Positions 6,675 through 14,505 are shown, counted from the first letter of the stretch. The stretch: DNA of 34,314 nt from an uncultured Fibrobacter sp. (GCF_937877005.1 NZ_CALEFV010000005.1:1-34314); one strand, 5' to 3'. Translations and numbers: made by a program. The notes: generated by a model from the sequence alone, not told the origin.

Positions 6675-6887
6675 ATGGAAAAGCAAGTTTCATGGACTGT
6701 TGCTGCGATTAACGAGTTTGCGAAGGCAAAGGCGCTTTCGGTAAAGCAGGCGTTCAACTATCTAAGCCTGTTCAGGGGGATAGATTTCCTGCAAGCTCAT
6801 TACGGTGCAGAACACATGCTTTCTTTTGAAGATACCGTGGAAGATCTAACAGCAATTTGCCAAAGAAATGGGGGCGAAATCCGGTGA
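6675..6887 (+). CDS. DUF3791 protein, second copy
   Basis: This 70-residue protein begins MEKQVSWTVAAINEFAKAKAL and has the DUF3791 arrangement: a helical start, LSVKQAFNYLSLFRGIDFL, then HYGAEHMLSFEDTVEDLTAI. It is the first gene of a triad ordered like that at 2985-3977 but on the opposite strand. Its stop overlaps the probable GTG start of the DUF3990 gene (GTGA). It is likely the antitoxin or regulatory partner. The role is inference from the constant pairing. Confidence 0.75.
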   Translation: MEKQVSWTVAAINEFAKAKALSVKQAFNYLSLFRGIDFLQAHYGAEHMLSFEDTVEDLTAICQRNGGEIR

Positions 6888-7168
6888 TTCTATACCACGG
6901 TTCCAACTGCGACATCGCAAAGATTGACCTTGCCATGTGCAAGCCGTTCAAGGATTTCGGACAAGCGTTTTACTTGACGACGATATTGACCCAGGCCCGC
7001 GAAATGGCAAGGAAAGTTGCAGACCGATTCGGTGGGGAGCCTGTTGTTAACGCGTTCGAGCTTGAAGATGACAACTTGTTTGGTATGAAATCCAGGAAAC
7101 TGAATAATCAGTACGCTTTCCTAACGGATCGGGCTGTTTCGCTTCTCAAGAAAAGGCCTTCCGTATGA
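6884..7168 (+). CDS. DUF3990 protein, internally shortened copy
   Basis: This protein of about 94 residues starts VILYHGSNCDIAKIDLAMCKPF, then KDFGQAFYLTTILTQAREMA, matching the N-terminal half of the 187-residue DUF3990 protein at 3200-3763. After NAFELEDDNLFGMK it jumps directly to a sequence like the C-terminal end (LNNQYAFLTDRAVSLL). About 80-90 central residues, including the DVIGGKIAND region, are missing without loss of frame. I prefer the GTG at 6884 because it gives the four-base overlap with the gene before. A TTG at 6857 is also in frame. The missing core suggests an inactivated toxin, or a minimal variant. Confidence 0.72.
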   Translation: MILYHGSNCDIAKIDLAMCKPFKDFGQAFYLTTILTQAREMARKVADRFGGEPVVNAFELEDDNLFGMKSRKLNNQYAFLTDRAVSLLKKRPSV

Positions 7169-7398
7169 CCAATAAACAGGAATTTCTCATAGAGGGCATT
7201 GTCAGCGACATTGCGAATTGGCTGATTGAAGAACATTCAATGACTTTGCAGAAGGCTCTTGATACAATTTACAACTCGCAGTTCTTTGAAAAATTGCAAA
7301 ATCCCTCCACGGGGCTCTGTACGGAAAGTCCCGCCTATAATTATGAACTACTCGTTTCCGAAATAGAAAACGGGAAGTTTATCCAGACGGAAATCTGA
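7165..7398 (+). CDS. Small protein, third gene of the second DUF3791-DUF3990 module
   Basis: This 77-residue protein begins MTNKQEFLIEGIVSDIANWL and ends YELLVSEIENGKFIQTEI. It is mostly helical and acidic. It overlaps the shortened DUF3990 gene by four bases (ATGA) and occupies the same place as the 74-residue protein at 2985-3209. Similarity between the two is weak by eye. No domain is recognised. Confidence 0.7.
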   Translation: MTNKQEFLIEGIVSDIANWLIEEHSMTLQKALDTIYNSQFFEKLQNPSTGLCTESPAYNYELLVSEIENGKFIQTEI

Positions 7399-7458
7399 GC
7401 CAATAAATCGTCAAGTTGACAGCGTAAGAAACGGCTCTTTGATAGGGCTTTTACAATT

Positions 7459-7560
7459 GTTTGGTCTGTTGTGGGCACCGCAGGTTCCAAGACCGTTTCT
7501 TATGCAGCCAAAGTTGATGGAGAGACTGGAGCCGACACCCTCGCTAACCCTTTTGCATAA
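7459..7560 (+). pseudogene. Eroded pilin cassette fragment
   Basis: The frame reads VWSVVGTAGSKTVSYAAKVDGETG and ends NPFA with TAA. The first part matches cassette 1 (VWSVVGTAGSKTVSYAATVDGQTG) almost residue for residue. The head, the first half and the LTPxFxxIG tail are gone. It lies between the second triad and the ATPase gene and has no visible 17-bp element. Confidence 0.7.
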
Positions 7561-7636
7561 CACACATGTATTACGAGTGTGCGCCAGCACCGATTTGCGT
7601 AAAGTTTGATGTGAAATATTCACTACCGAGATTCGT

Positions 7637-9019
7637 TTATCCACACATATCCTCAAATGTTATCAGCTTGACATTGGGCCTTTCTGACGCCATCTGAATA
7701 AATTTCTTGGTAAATCCGCTCTTACTGAAGAATATGAAGTGTTTTTCCCCTTCACCAAGGAGCGTAGCCTTTTCAAACAGGCCCTCCACGACGTCGATAT
7801 CGACCAATTTGTTGGTCCATTTGCATTCGCAGAAAAGCTGCTTTTCTCCGGCAAACCCAAAGATATCTATTTCTTCTTCGCGTTTTTCTTTTGGGTTGTT
7901 CCCCCACCATCGACCTATATTTTCAGGCAAGAACGGTAACGCCGCGAGTCCCTTTTCGGTATAAAGATACTGCAGACATATTTCTTCAAAAACATGCCCC
8001 ATATACGCACTGATTTTGTGCTTTACGAATTCCTTATAGACTAAGTTGCCAATTCCGCGGTTTATGTTGGTCTGGTAATTCCAGACAAATGTAAACCAGA
8101 ATCTGTACATGGTGTCGTTTATAATGTAAATGGTCTTTCTGCTGCTTTTTTCTGTGGCGGGAATCTCGCGTCGAACAATGCCCAGTTCCATAAGCGAAGA
8201 TAGCGCGTTGCTTGTTGCACCAGTTTCGAGCCCAGCCCTAGTCGCAATTTCGTTCAAACGGCTCGCTCCCTGGGCAATCGACGTTATTACCGCATTGTAG
8301 GTGGCGGGGACACGCATTTCCTGTTTCAGCAAGTTCATGGGTTCCTCAAACAGTCGACCACCCGACTTAAAGAATAGATCGATTAAGTTTGCGTCTAGGT
8401 CCCTTTCAGGATTTATGTGCGTGTAGTATTCCGGGACGCCCCACAACGCCCCGTATAGGACGGCCTGTTGTTCCAGGCTAAAATCCGGGCAAAAATCCCT
8501 GCTTTCAAAAAAGTCAAAGGGGAGTATTCTCAACTGCGATGTTTTGCGGCCGTAAAGGGGGCTTTTGTAGCCCAGTACCTGGCTCTCCATAAAGCTCATC
8601 GAGGATCCGCATAGAACAAGCATAAGTTTTGAGTTTTTCCATGCGTGATCGATGTGCTTCTGCAACAGGGACGGGATGGACGGGTCTGTCTTTGCCAGAT
8701 AGGGGTATTCGTCTATGACGAATACGATCCTTTCCTTTTGCGCCAAGGCGTCGATGTGCGAGAAGACTTTTTCGAAGTTTTCAAATGTTGAATCTGGAAC
8801 GCCGGAATGTTCCAGGACTGCTTGAGATAATTGCGACAAGTTTTCGGCTTCGGACGCCTCTATCCCCGTAAAAAAAATGGCCTTTTTCCCTTCGCAGAAT
8901 TCGCTCAGGAGCATGGTTTTCCCGACTCGCCGCCGTCCGTAGACAACGGCGAATTCGAACTTTCCCGATTCGTACAGGAAATTCAGCGTTTCGATTTCTC
9001 TTTTTCTTCCGTAGAACAT
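7637..9019 (-). CDS. ATP-binding protein with C-terminal DUF234 nuclease-like domain
   Basis: This 460-residue protein of the archaeal ATPase family (Pfam ATPase_2 type) has Walker A GRRRVGKT (28-35) and Walker B IVFVIDEYPYL (98-108) with D103/E104. GSSMSFME follows as sensor-like sequence. A winged-helix segment (SRLNEIATRAGLETGATSNALSSLMELGIV) lies in the middle. The C-terminal DUF234 region contains EEEIDIFGF...LFCECKW, a PD-(D/E)XK-like D...ExK core. Such proteins are frequent in accessory islands of FCB bacteria. A role in defence or DNA handling is possible but unproven. No Shine-Dalgarno sequence is seen before the ATG. It converges on the eroded pilin fragment. Confidence 0.85.
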   Translation of the reverse strand: MFYGRKREIETLNFLYESGKFEFAVVYGRRRVGKTMLLSEFCEGKKAIFFTGIEASEAENLSQLSQAVLEHSGVPDSTFENFEKVFSHIDALAQKERIVFVIDEYPYLAKTDPSIPSLLQKHIDHAWKNSKLMLVLCGSSMSFMESQVLGYKSPLYGRKTSQLRILPFDFFESRDFCPDFSLEQQAVLYGALWGVPEYYTHINPERDLDANLIDLFFKSGGRLFEEPMNLLKQEMRVPATYNAVITSIAQGASRLNEIATRAGLETGATSNALSSLMELGIVRREIPATEKSSRKTIYIINDTMYRFWFTFVWNYQTNINRGIGNLVYKEFVKHKISAYMGHVFEEICLQYLYTEKGLAALPFLPENIGRWWGNNPKEKREEEIDIFGFAGEKQLFCECKWTNKLVDIDVVEGLFEKATLLGEGEKHFIFFSKSGFTKKFIQMASERPNVKLITFEDMCG

Positions 9020-9037
9020 AGTTTACTCATTTTAGAT

Positions 9038-9086
9038 TTACTAAATCATAAATTAGTAATTAAAACCTACAAAGTCAACACTTTTA
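9038..9086 (-). promoter_or_regulatory. Promoter and palindrome upstream of the ATPase gene
   Basis: A 22-bp palindrome with arms TTACTAA (9038-9044) and TTAGTAA (9053-9059) overlaps the expected -10 of a minus-strand promoter whose -35 is TTGACT about 17 bp upstream. It could be an operator. Confidence 0.4.
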
Positions 9087-9164
9087 CAATTTTTTATGGT
9101 TTATTGAAAAAAATGGCAGATTCAACATTCAATATTAAATTTACCCCAAAAATCCTCCACAACC

Positions 9165-9181
9165 CATGTGCATCTGCAGGA
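9165..9181 (+). repeat. 17-bp pilin cassette head element, copy 5
   Basis: CATGTGCATCTGCAGGA, preceded by ACC. The first codon is CAT instead of TAC. Confidence 0.65.
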
Positions 9182-9455
9182 TGCGTATTTCGTGGACCAG
9201 AACGCAAAGGGAAGCTGGACTCAGATTGGTTATGATGCTCCTGCAAGCAACGTCTTCACTTATTCCACGAGTGCGACTGGTTGGGAAGCCAATCCTGGTG
9301 CAAATAAGCTGACTGGTTGCACAACCAATACGGACAAGTGGACGATTTCCGCTTCAGTCGTTTCAGCTAAGGGACATTATGAAGCTGCCGTCCCCGCTAC
9401 AACGACTTGCTCGGACCTTACTCCCAACTTTACTCAGATTGGTGCAGGCTCGTAA
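9165..9455 (+). CDS. Silent pilin C-terminal cassette 5 (no leader, no start)
   Basis: It encodes HVHLQDAYFVDQNAKGSWTQIGYDAP, NVFTYSTSATGWEANP and ends CSDLTPNFTQIGAGS. Cysteines in TGC and TTC are those of the pilin loop. The first residue is His where others have Tyr. The GTG at 9168 is an interior valine codon without a ribosome binding site. It converges on cassette 6 over a shared hairpin. Confidence 0.78.
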   Translation, partial: HVHLQDAYFVDQNAKGSWTQIGYDAPASNVFTYSTSATGWEANPGANKLTGCTTNTDKWTISASVVSAKGHYEAAVPATTTCSDLTPNFTQIGAGS

Positions 9456-9475
9456 TTAGATCTGCTGGAAATTGC

Positions 9476-9505
9476 AAAAAGCACTCCCGAACGGGAGTGC
9501 TTTTT
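9476..9505. terminator. Bidirectional terminator between cassettes 5 and 6
   Basis: Perfect stem GCACTCCC / GGGAGTGC with a four-base loop (9481-9500), flanked by five A and five T. Confidence 0.85.
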
Positions 9506-9524
9506 CAATATTTGCTCAATTATG

Positions 9525-9830
9525 CTACTTTGTCGCTGCACCGATATTCGTGAAGGACGGAGTCAAAGATGCGCAATCAGCTTTTTCTTCCGGTGTAGTT
9601 GCGGAGTGAGAAACACCGGATTTTCCGGAGCCAGAAGCCTTAGAAGATGCGACCTTCCATTCGCTGTTTTCTGGGCACTTATCCAAGCTGGTCTTAGCTT
9701 TTGCAGTCCACGTTTTTGATGCAACGTTATAAGTAAATACATTGCTTGCGGGTGCATTGTAACCAATGGCTGTGGCGTCGTCACCGACTTCGTTCATTTC
9801 GGCGAAATAGGCATCCTGCAGATGCACGTA
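9525..9830 (-). CDS. Silent pilin C-terminal cassette 6 (no leader)
   Basis: The minus strand encodes AGT before YVHLQDAYFAEMNEVGDDATAIGY, then NVFTYNVASKTWTAKAKT, and ends CASLTPSFTNIGAATK. Cysteines in DKC and ADC are present. The residues AGT before the head are similar to AGA in the complete pilin, so this copy keeps three more codons of the parental frame. A TTG at 9854 is in frame but has no ribosome binding site and no leader follows it. It is the last cassette before the recombinase, which reads away from it. Confidence 0.78.
   Translation of the reverse strand, partial: YVHLQDAYFAEMNEVGDDATAIGYNAPASNVFTYNVASKTWTAKAKTSLDKCPENSEWKVASSKASGSGKSGVSHSATTPEEKADCASLTPSFTNIGAATK
9814..9830 (-). 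repeat. 17-bp pilin cassette head element, copy 6
   Basis: Minus-strand TACGTGCATCTGCAGGA, 75 bp from the recombinase start codon. Confidence 0.7.
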
Positions 9831-9905
9831 GGTTCCTGCTAAATATCCAGACAAACAAAAAAACTAATTTGGCGGCGCTTTTTTAAATGACAAAAGGAGC
9901 CTAAC

Positions 9906-10739
9906 ATGTCTTTCTTTGATACCGCTTTGCAATATCTAGAAAAAGAAAAATACAATCTTGCTTCGCGTTCCGTACGAACCTACTACTGGAACTTGAAGAA
10001 AATTTCTGATTTCGATCCGAATCTGGAATGTGCGGACCTGACCGAGTCCACAATACAGGAGTATAAGAATTTCCTTATACGGCGAGGAAATAAACAGGTT
10101 ACGATAAACAAAGCCCTTACCGTATTTCGAATATTTGTCAATAAAATGCAGGCAGACGGTCTAGTCAAGGATAATCCCTTTGATAAATTCAAAATCGGTC
10201 GCGTTTACACCCGAAGGGGTTTCTTGACAAAACGCGAACTCAAGGAACTATACCTGAACTTTGAAGATCGATATCGCTTTCTGACTAAAACGGAACAAGA
10301 TACCATGCGGGTCTTTTTGTTCAGCTGCTTTACCGGCCTGCGCTACAGCGATTTGAAAACGTTAAACGGCAATGAGATCTTTGACTGGAAAATTCGTAAG
10401 CAGATGCATAAGACTGGCGACCCTGTGTATATTCCTATTCCGATACAAGCGAGGCTTCTTTTGCCCAAGAAAATGGTGAATGGCCCCGTATTCAGGGTCG
10501 TCGAAAACTCCTATTTCAATAGGTCGTTGCGAAATGCCGCTCATAAACTCGGGTACTACAAATACATCCATTGCCACCTGGCGCGACACACCTTTGCCAC
10601 AACCTGCATAACGCTCGGAATTCCGCTCCCTGCTACAAGCAAACTGCTAGGCCACAGGAATCTGGAAACAACACTGATTTACGCAAAGTATGTTGATGCG
10701 TTCCTGGATAAAGAAATGAGAAAATTCAACAAGCTCTAG
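9906..10739 (+). CDS. Tyrosine site-specific recombinase (integrase/invertase)
   Basis: This 277-residue recombinase has an N-terminal SAM-like core-binding domain (about 1-100, RSVRTYYWNLKKISDF...TINKALTVFRIFV) and a complete catalytic domain. R146 lies in TGLRYSDL, a hairpin Lys near 169, H224 and R227 in HLARH, H250 in LLGHRN, and the nucleophile Y259 nine residues later in TTLIYAKY. Enzymes of this size and plan in FCB bacteria act as invertases of shufflons or as integrases. AGGAG precedes the ATG by seven bases. It sits directly beyond the last pilin cassette, as rci does beside the R64 shufflon, which makes it the candidate that recombines the 17-bp elements. It ends sharing CTAG with the convergent membrane protein gene. 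Confidence 0.93.
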   Translation: MSFFDTALQYLEKEKYNLASRSVRTYYWNLKKISDFDPNLECADLTESTIQEYKNFLIRRGNKQVTINKALTVFRIFVNKMQADGLVKDNPFDKFKIGRVYTRRGFLTKRELKELYLNFEDRYRFLTKTEQDTMRVFLFSCFTGLRYSDLKTLNGNEIFDWKIRKQMHKTGDPVYIPIPIQARLLLPKKMVNGPVFRVVENSYFNRSLRNAAHKLGYYKYIHCHLARHTFATTCITLGIPLPATSKLLGHRNLETTLIYAKYVDAFLDKEMRKFNKL

Positions 10740-12739
10740 TTGTTTAGGGTTCTGCAAGAATGTAGGTAGATTCTCTCGTCTTTGTACCACAAGGTGAGGG
10801 AATCTCCTTTGGCGAAGGGCAAGTCGGGCATGTCCGTAATCAGATGGGTTATTTCGCCTTTTTGACAAAGATGCCGTGTACGCACTATCAGTGAATCCCT
10901 TTCAAAGAGAAACTCCGATGCCTTGTGCTTGCGGAGCTGCCACACGATTTTATTCCATTCGTCGTCGGTGGGTTGCGCTCCCAGAAATACTTTCTTCTCG
11001 CGGGCTTGGGATTCGTCCTTGTGTCCTTTGAAGAATATGCATCCTACTTCGTATTGTTCGTCGTAGTATGCTCCGGAGAGAAAGTGTATTCGGGGGAGTT
11101 TCCCGGCAAAATCTTTTACGGAATACAGAATTCGTCCGCGTTTTTCGATGCTGGGGAATGGAGGCTCCTTCACGAACTGGTTCATCGCTTTTTCTCTTGC
11201 TTTTTGCTCTGCACCGCGGTGGTCGTAGTTCAGGAATGCGCAGATGGCTAGTGCTGTGGAGAGTAGTCCGCATGGCAATATTTTCCCTAGCGATGTTTTG
11301 CTGTTGGCCGCCAAACCAACCGCACCTAGGGCGGCCACTGACAAGATATAGGCAATTGAAAAATTCTGCCTGGGGAACAGCGTGTTGCCCCAAAGAATCT
11401 CTGCGGCACAAAGCAGCGTGACAACAACTACCGGTATCCGCAATTTAGGGCAAACGAAATATACGGCGAGAGACAGAGCTGCCGTAGCGGCAAATAGTTC
11501 TTGGATAAATGTTTGGTAGCTTTGGTAAAGTTCCGGCAGGTGCTGCATGTGCAGGAAAATAATCCAGTAGGCGGAAAATGCCGTTGTGGTAATCCATAGG
11601 CAGACGAGGCCTATTTTGATTTTCCCGTAGAACGCCTTTTTTGAGGTTGCAAGCAAAATCGCCGCAACAACTGCACCAACAATAACGAAAGGCGAATCAA
11701 TCCAGTATACAAGCGTAATTGCAAGGAACACCTTGTCCCAAATGTCGAGGGGTTTACCCTTACGGATTTTTGTCACATAGAGGCGTAACCCGACAATGAA
11801 CTGGATAAAAATGATGGAGACTTGGCAGAGCCATAGTATGCGGAAGGTCTGGACCTGGAAAAGGAAGATGTGGTGCGTGAATACCGATGCGACAAACCAG
11901 TAAATGGCAATCGCTGCGACGAAGGTTTCTGCTAGGGCGAAATTTTTCAGGTTTTTGTTTTGTAGGAACTTGATTGATGCGAGAATTAGGAACAGCAGAT
12001 TCAGTGCGAGATTCTGCACCAGCGGGATAATTCCCTCCATGTCCCAACCGACATAGACCCAGCTTGGCGGGTATGCGGCCCAGGGCGCTTTACCGATGAG
12101 GATTGTCGCTGGAAGCAATAATGATACCGCTGCAATGGGTAATCTTGTTTTTGGGAAATAGTAGAACATCCACAGCGGGAGTCCCCATCCAGCTGTAAGC
12201 GGGTGAATGAACGTGCCTGCCAAGAATATTACTGGCGAAATCCACTTATTCCTATCAAATAGGTGCGCAAGTCCCCAAAAACCAAAACAGACTGCTAGCG
12301 TGCGGGCGACGGGGTAGGCTTCGATGGTCTTGATTGTGTCCCACATGTCATTGCGGAATTCACCATAGGCATATACGGAAAAAAAGAACAATGTGATGGG
12401 CAGGGCTAGCCATGTGCAATGGAATTTCTTTGTCCATTTGTACGCGAGCCAGGCAAATGATGCTGCCAATCCGCTATGCGTCAATAGTGTCAACAGCAAT
12501 GCCGCGGTGTCTATCGGGAAGAACTTGATGAATAGCGAATAAATTATTGAGAAAACGCTGAAAGCATCCTGGTTGCCGAACATAAATGCGGGGTCATCGA
12601 TGAATCGCCCCGGGAAAATCCGGTTGATAGCCTGCAATGTGTAAAGAATGCTGTCTTGCTCGAAACCGTCAAAATGGTTGACGCATAGCATGAATAACAC
12701 TGTTAGGGGCAAAAGCAATTTGTATGCAATAGGTCTCAT
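10736..12739 (-). CDS. Polytopic membrane protein of unknown function
   Basis: This 667-residue protein has a dozen or so hydrophobic segments spread over residues 1-510, beginning MRPIAYKLLLPLTVLFMLCVNHFDG, and a soluble C-terminal domain of about 150 residues (from FLNYDHRGAEQK). The motif QDSILYTLQAINRIFPGRF near 28-46 and the overall plan recall DUF6798-type or glycosyltransferase C-like membrane proteins, but I cannot name the family with confidence. It overlaps the upstream phosphoglycerol transferase gene by four bases, so the two form an operon and may act on the same envelope polymer. That link is inference. The end overlaps the recombinase stop on the other strand. Confidence 0.75.
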   Translation of the reverse strand: MRPIAYKLLLPLTVLFMLCVNHFDGFEQDSILYTLQAINRIFPGRFIDDPAFMFGNQDAFSVFSIIYSLFIKFFPIDTAALLLTLLTHSGLAASFAWLAYKWTKKFHCTWLALPITLFFFSVYAYGEFRNDMWDTIKTIEAYPVARTLAVCFGFWGLAHLFDRNKWISPVIFLAGTFIHPLTAGWGLPLWMFYYFPKTRLPIAAVSLLLPATILIGKAPWAAYPPSWVYVGWDMEGIIPLVQNLALNLLFLILASIKFLQNKNLKNFALAETFVAAIAIYWFVASVFTHHIFLFQVQTFRILWLCQVSIIFIQFIVGLRLYVTKIRKGKPLDIWDKVFLAITLVYWIDSPFVIVGAVVAAILLATSKKAFYGKIKIGLVCLWITTTAFSAYWIIFLHMQHLPELYQSYQTFIQELFAATAALSLAVYFVCPKLRIPVVVVTLLCAAEILWGNTLFPRQNFSIAYILSVAALGAVGLAANSKTSLGKILPCGLLSTALAICAFLNYDHRGAEQKAREKAMNQFVKEPPFPSIEKRGRILYSVKDFAGKLPRIHFLSGAYYDEQYEVGCIFFKGHKDESQAREKKVFLGAQPTDDEWNKIVWQLRKHKASEFLFERDSLIVRTRHLCQKGEITHLITDMPDLPFAKGDSLTLWYKDERIYLHSCRTLNN

Positions 12740-14505
12740 TTTCCCATCAAGAAATAGTCATACTGGATGCTGCGCTCGCGCAATAGACTGTCCAGGGTCT
12801 TTTGTCCGTAATGCTCAAGTAATGTAGGCTCGTTGGAATACAGCGACCGACCCAGCCCCATGGAACGGCCTTCTACGACGAATCCCATGGATTCAAGCAG
12901 CGTGGGGAACATGTCGAGTGAGGAATATTGGCGTGATTTTCCAGGGAGCGGTAGCGCGGAATTCAATATGAAGTTTGTCCAGTAGAGTTGCTCGTGCTTC
13001 GGTACATTAGCCTTTGCAGAAAGCATGTCCAATGTATGATCGCCCATAACTGCGATAGTGGTTTTTTCGAACCAGGACTGCTTACTTGCCCAGTCAAGGA
13101 ATTCTGCTAGCTGAAAAGATGCACAGCGTAGGGATTGAGGATACTTTTCCTGTGATGCAGAAAACTGCTCTTGGCACAATTCGTCGGTGTAGCCAAAAGG
13201 CTGGTGTGTATCGACAGTAAGCATGTAGAGTGCGAACGGTTTGCCGCGTTCGGCGAGGCTGTCCAGCTCTTCCTTGACGAACCCGTATAACTTGCGGTCC
13301 TCGAAGCCCCAGAAAACCTTGTAATCCTGCGGAATCTTTCCGGCTTCCTTGAAATATTCGATGTCGTGGATGGCGACATTTCCGTGAACTTTCCAGAAGT
13401 CGCGCTTTTGCGTGAAGTCTCCACTTGACCCCTGCACGTAGACCTGCTCGTAGCCTTCGTTTGCGAGGATGTTCATTAGGCAGCTTGCGTGTGGCAGGTA
13501 GGTGGGCAGCTTGCCGTGATACTCTTCAATGCCCATCGGCATGTTCAGCGGGATGCCGCAGAGCTTGCCCGTGATTCCTGCGATGGTCCAACTGGTGCCC
13601 GACACATTCAAACCTCCGGGGGCAAAGCCGAATTCTCGGAAAAGACTGTCTATTTCGGGCGTGTAGCGAGCGAAGTTCGTTTCCATCGATTCGAGGAAGA
13701 TGACGATAAGGTTCTTGGGTTGTTGCGGTGCAGTCACCTTGACGGAATCGGGATTTGCATAGTATTCGCGGTAGAGTTCCGAATCAACGGGCTGCTGGAA
13801 TAGGGCGTGGAACGGTGCGCTTGTGACGATGCCGGGGAGAACAAGCGAAATTACGAAGCAGTAGGCAACCATGGTGACTAACGCGAATTTACAGAGAGGC
13901 CAGAGAATTTGCAAGAACCCCTTGCCTGCGAGCGTTAACCGCAATTTCCAGAAGCGGAAGTTTGCCTTGACATTCCGCTTTGAAAGGAGTCCAGAAACTG
14001 CGACAAGCAGGGCTGCGGTGCACACGAACAGGTGAAGGGCGGGCTGCATGACATTTGCCATGAACGACGAAATGACGAATTCCTCGGAACCTTCGTTGGC
14101 ACCGGCAAAAACTGTGAAGAGGACGGCCTCGACATTTGAGAGCGGGAATGTGTCGATGCCCCAGGGGATTACCTGCGAATAGAGAATGAGTAAGAACAAT
14201 GCGACGCACGAAAGGACTATGCGGACGACAGACGGTTTGCGCTCGGGAACCCGCAACTCGGCTTCTTTGTTGAATGAGACGAAAAATGCGAAGAATACCG
14301 CGGCATAGATAGCCCCCGCATAGGGAACCAGTAACGGGAATATGCCGACGAGAAGTCCGCTATCGAAGTTGTAGAACAGTATAAAATGCAACACCGGAAC
14401 AACGGGTAATGCCACCAAGTGGAATCGCCTGTGGCGGGTCAAAAAGACCGCCAGAATGGCCGCAAATGCTGATGCAACAAAGAAATTGATTGTGTAGGAA
14501 TCCAT
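12736..14505 (-). CDS. OpgB/LTA-synthase-like phosphoglycerol transferase (sulfatase superfamily)
   Basis: This 589-residue protein has five or six N-terminal membrane segments (to about 230) and a periplasmic alkaline-phosphatase-fold domain. NLIVIFLESMETNF (265-278) supplies the metal-binding E272. GTSWTIAGITGKLCGIPL (303-320) carries the nucleophile threonine and resembles the WTIAG...CGIPL stretch of phosphoglycerol transferase I. VDTHQPF (431-437) and MGDHTLD (487-493) supply the remaining metal ligands. The expected reaction is transfer of phosphoglycerol or a similar head group from a phospholipid to an envelope glycan. All catalytic positions are present. It is the first gene of a two-gene operon with the membrane protein downstream (ATGA overlap). 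Confidence 0.85.
   Translation of the reverse strand: MDSYTINFFVASAFAAILAVFLTRHRRFHLVALPVVPVLHFILFYNFDSGLLVGIFPLLVPYAGAIYAAVFFAFFVSFNKEAELRVPERKPSVVRIVLSCVALFLLILYSQVIPWGIDTFPLSNVEAVLFTVFAGANEGSEEFVISSFMANVMQPALHLFVCTAALLVAVSGLLSKRNVKANFRFWKLRLTLAGKGFLQILWPLCKFALVTMVAYCFVISLVLPGIVTSAPFHALFQQPVDSELYREYYANPDSVKVTAPQQPKNLIVIFLESMETNFARYTPEIDSLFREFGFAPGGLNVSGTSWTIAGITGKLCGIPLNMPMGIEEYHGKLPTYLPHASCLMNILANEGYEQVYVQGSSGDFTQKRDFWKVHGNVAIHDIEYFKEAGKIPQDYKVFWGFEDRKLYGFVKEELDSLAERGKPFALYMLTVDTHQPFGYTDELCQEQFSASQEKYPQSLRCASFQLAEFLDWASKQSWFEKTTIAVMGDHTLDMLSAKANVPKHEQLYWTNFILNSALPLPGKSRQYSSLDMFPTLLESMGFVVEGRSMGLGRSLYSNEPTLLEHYGQKTLDSLLRERSIQYDYFLMGK

Noticed and set aside
11540..11560. A GCATGTGCAGGA stretch resembling the pilin head element
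   Set aside because: It lies inside the membrane protein coding sequence, lacks the first half of the element and has no pilin sequence around it.
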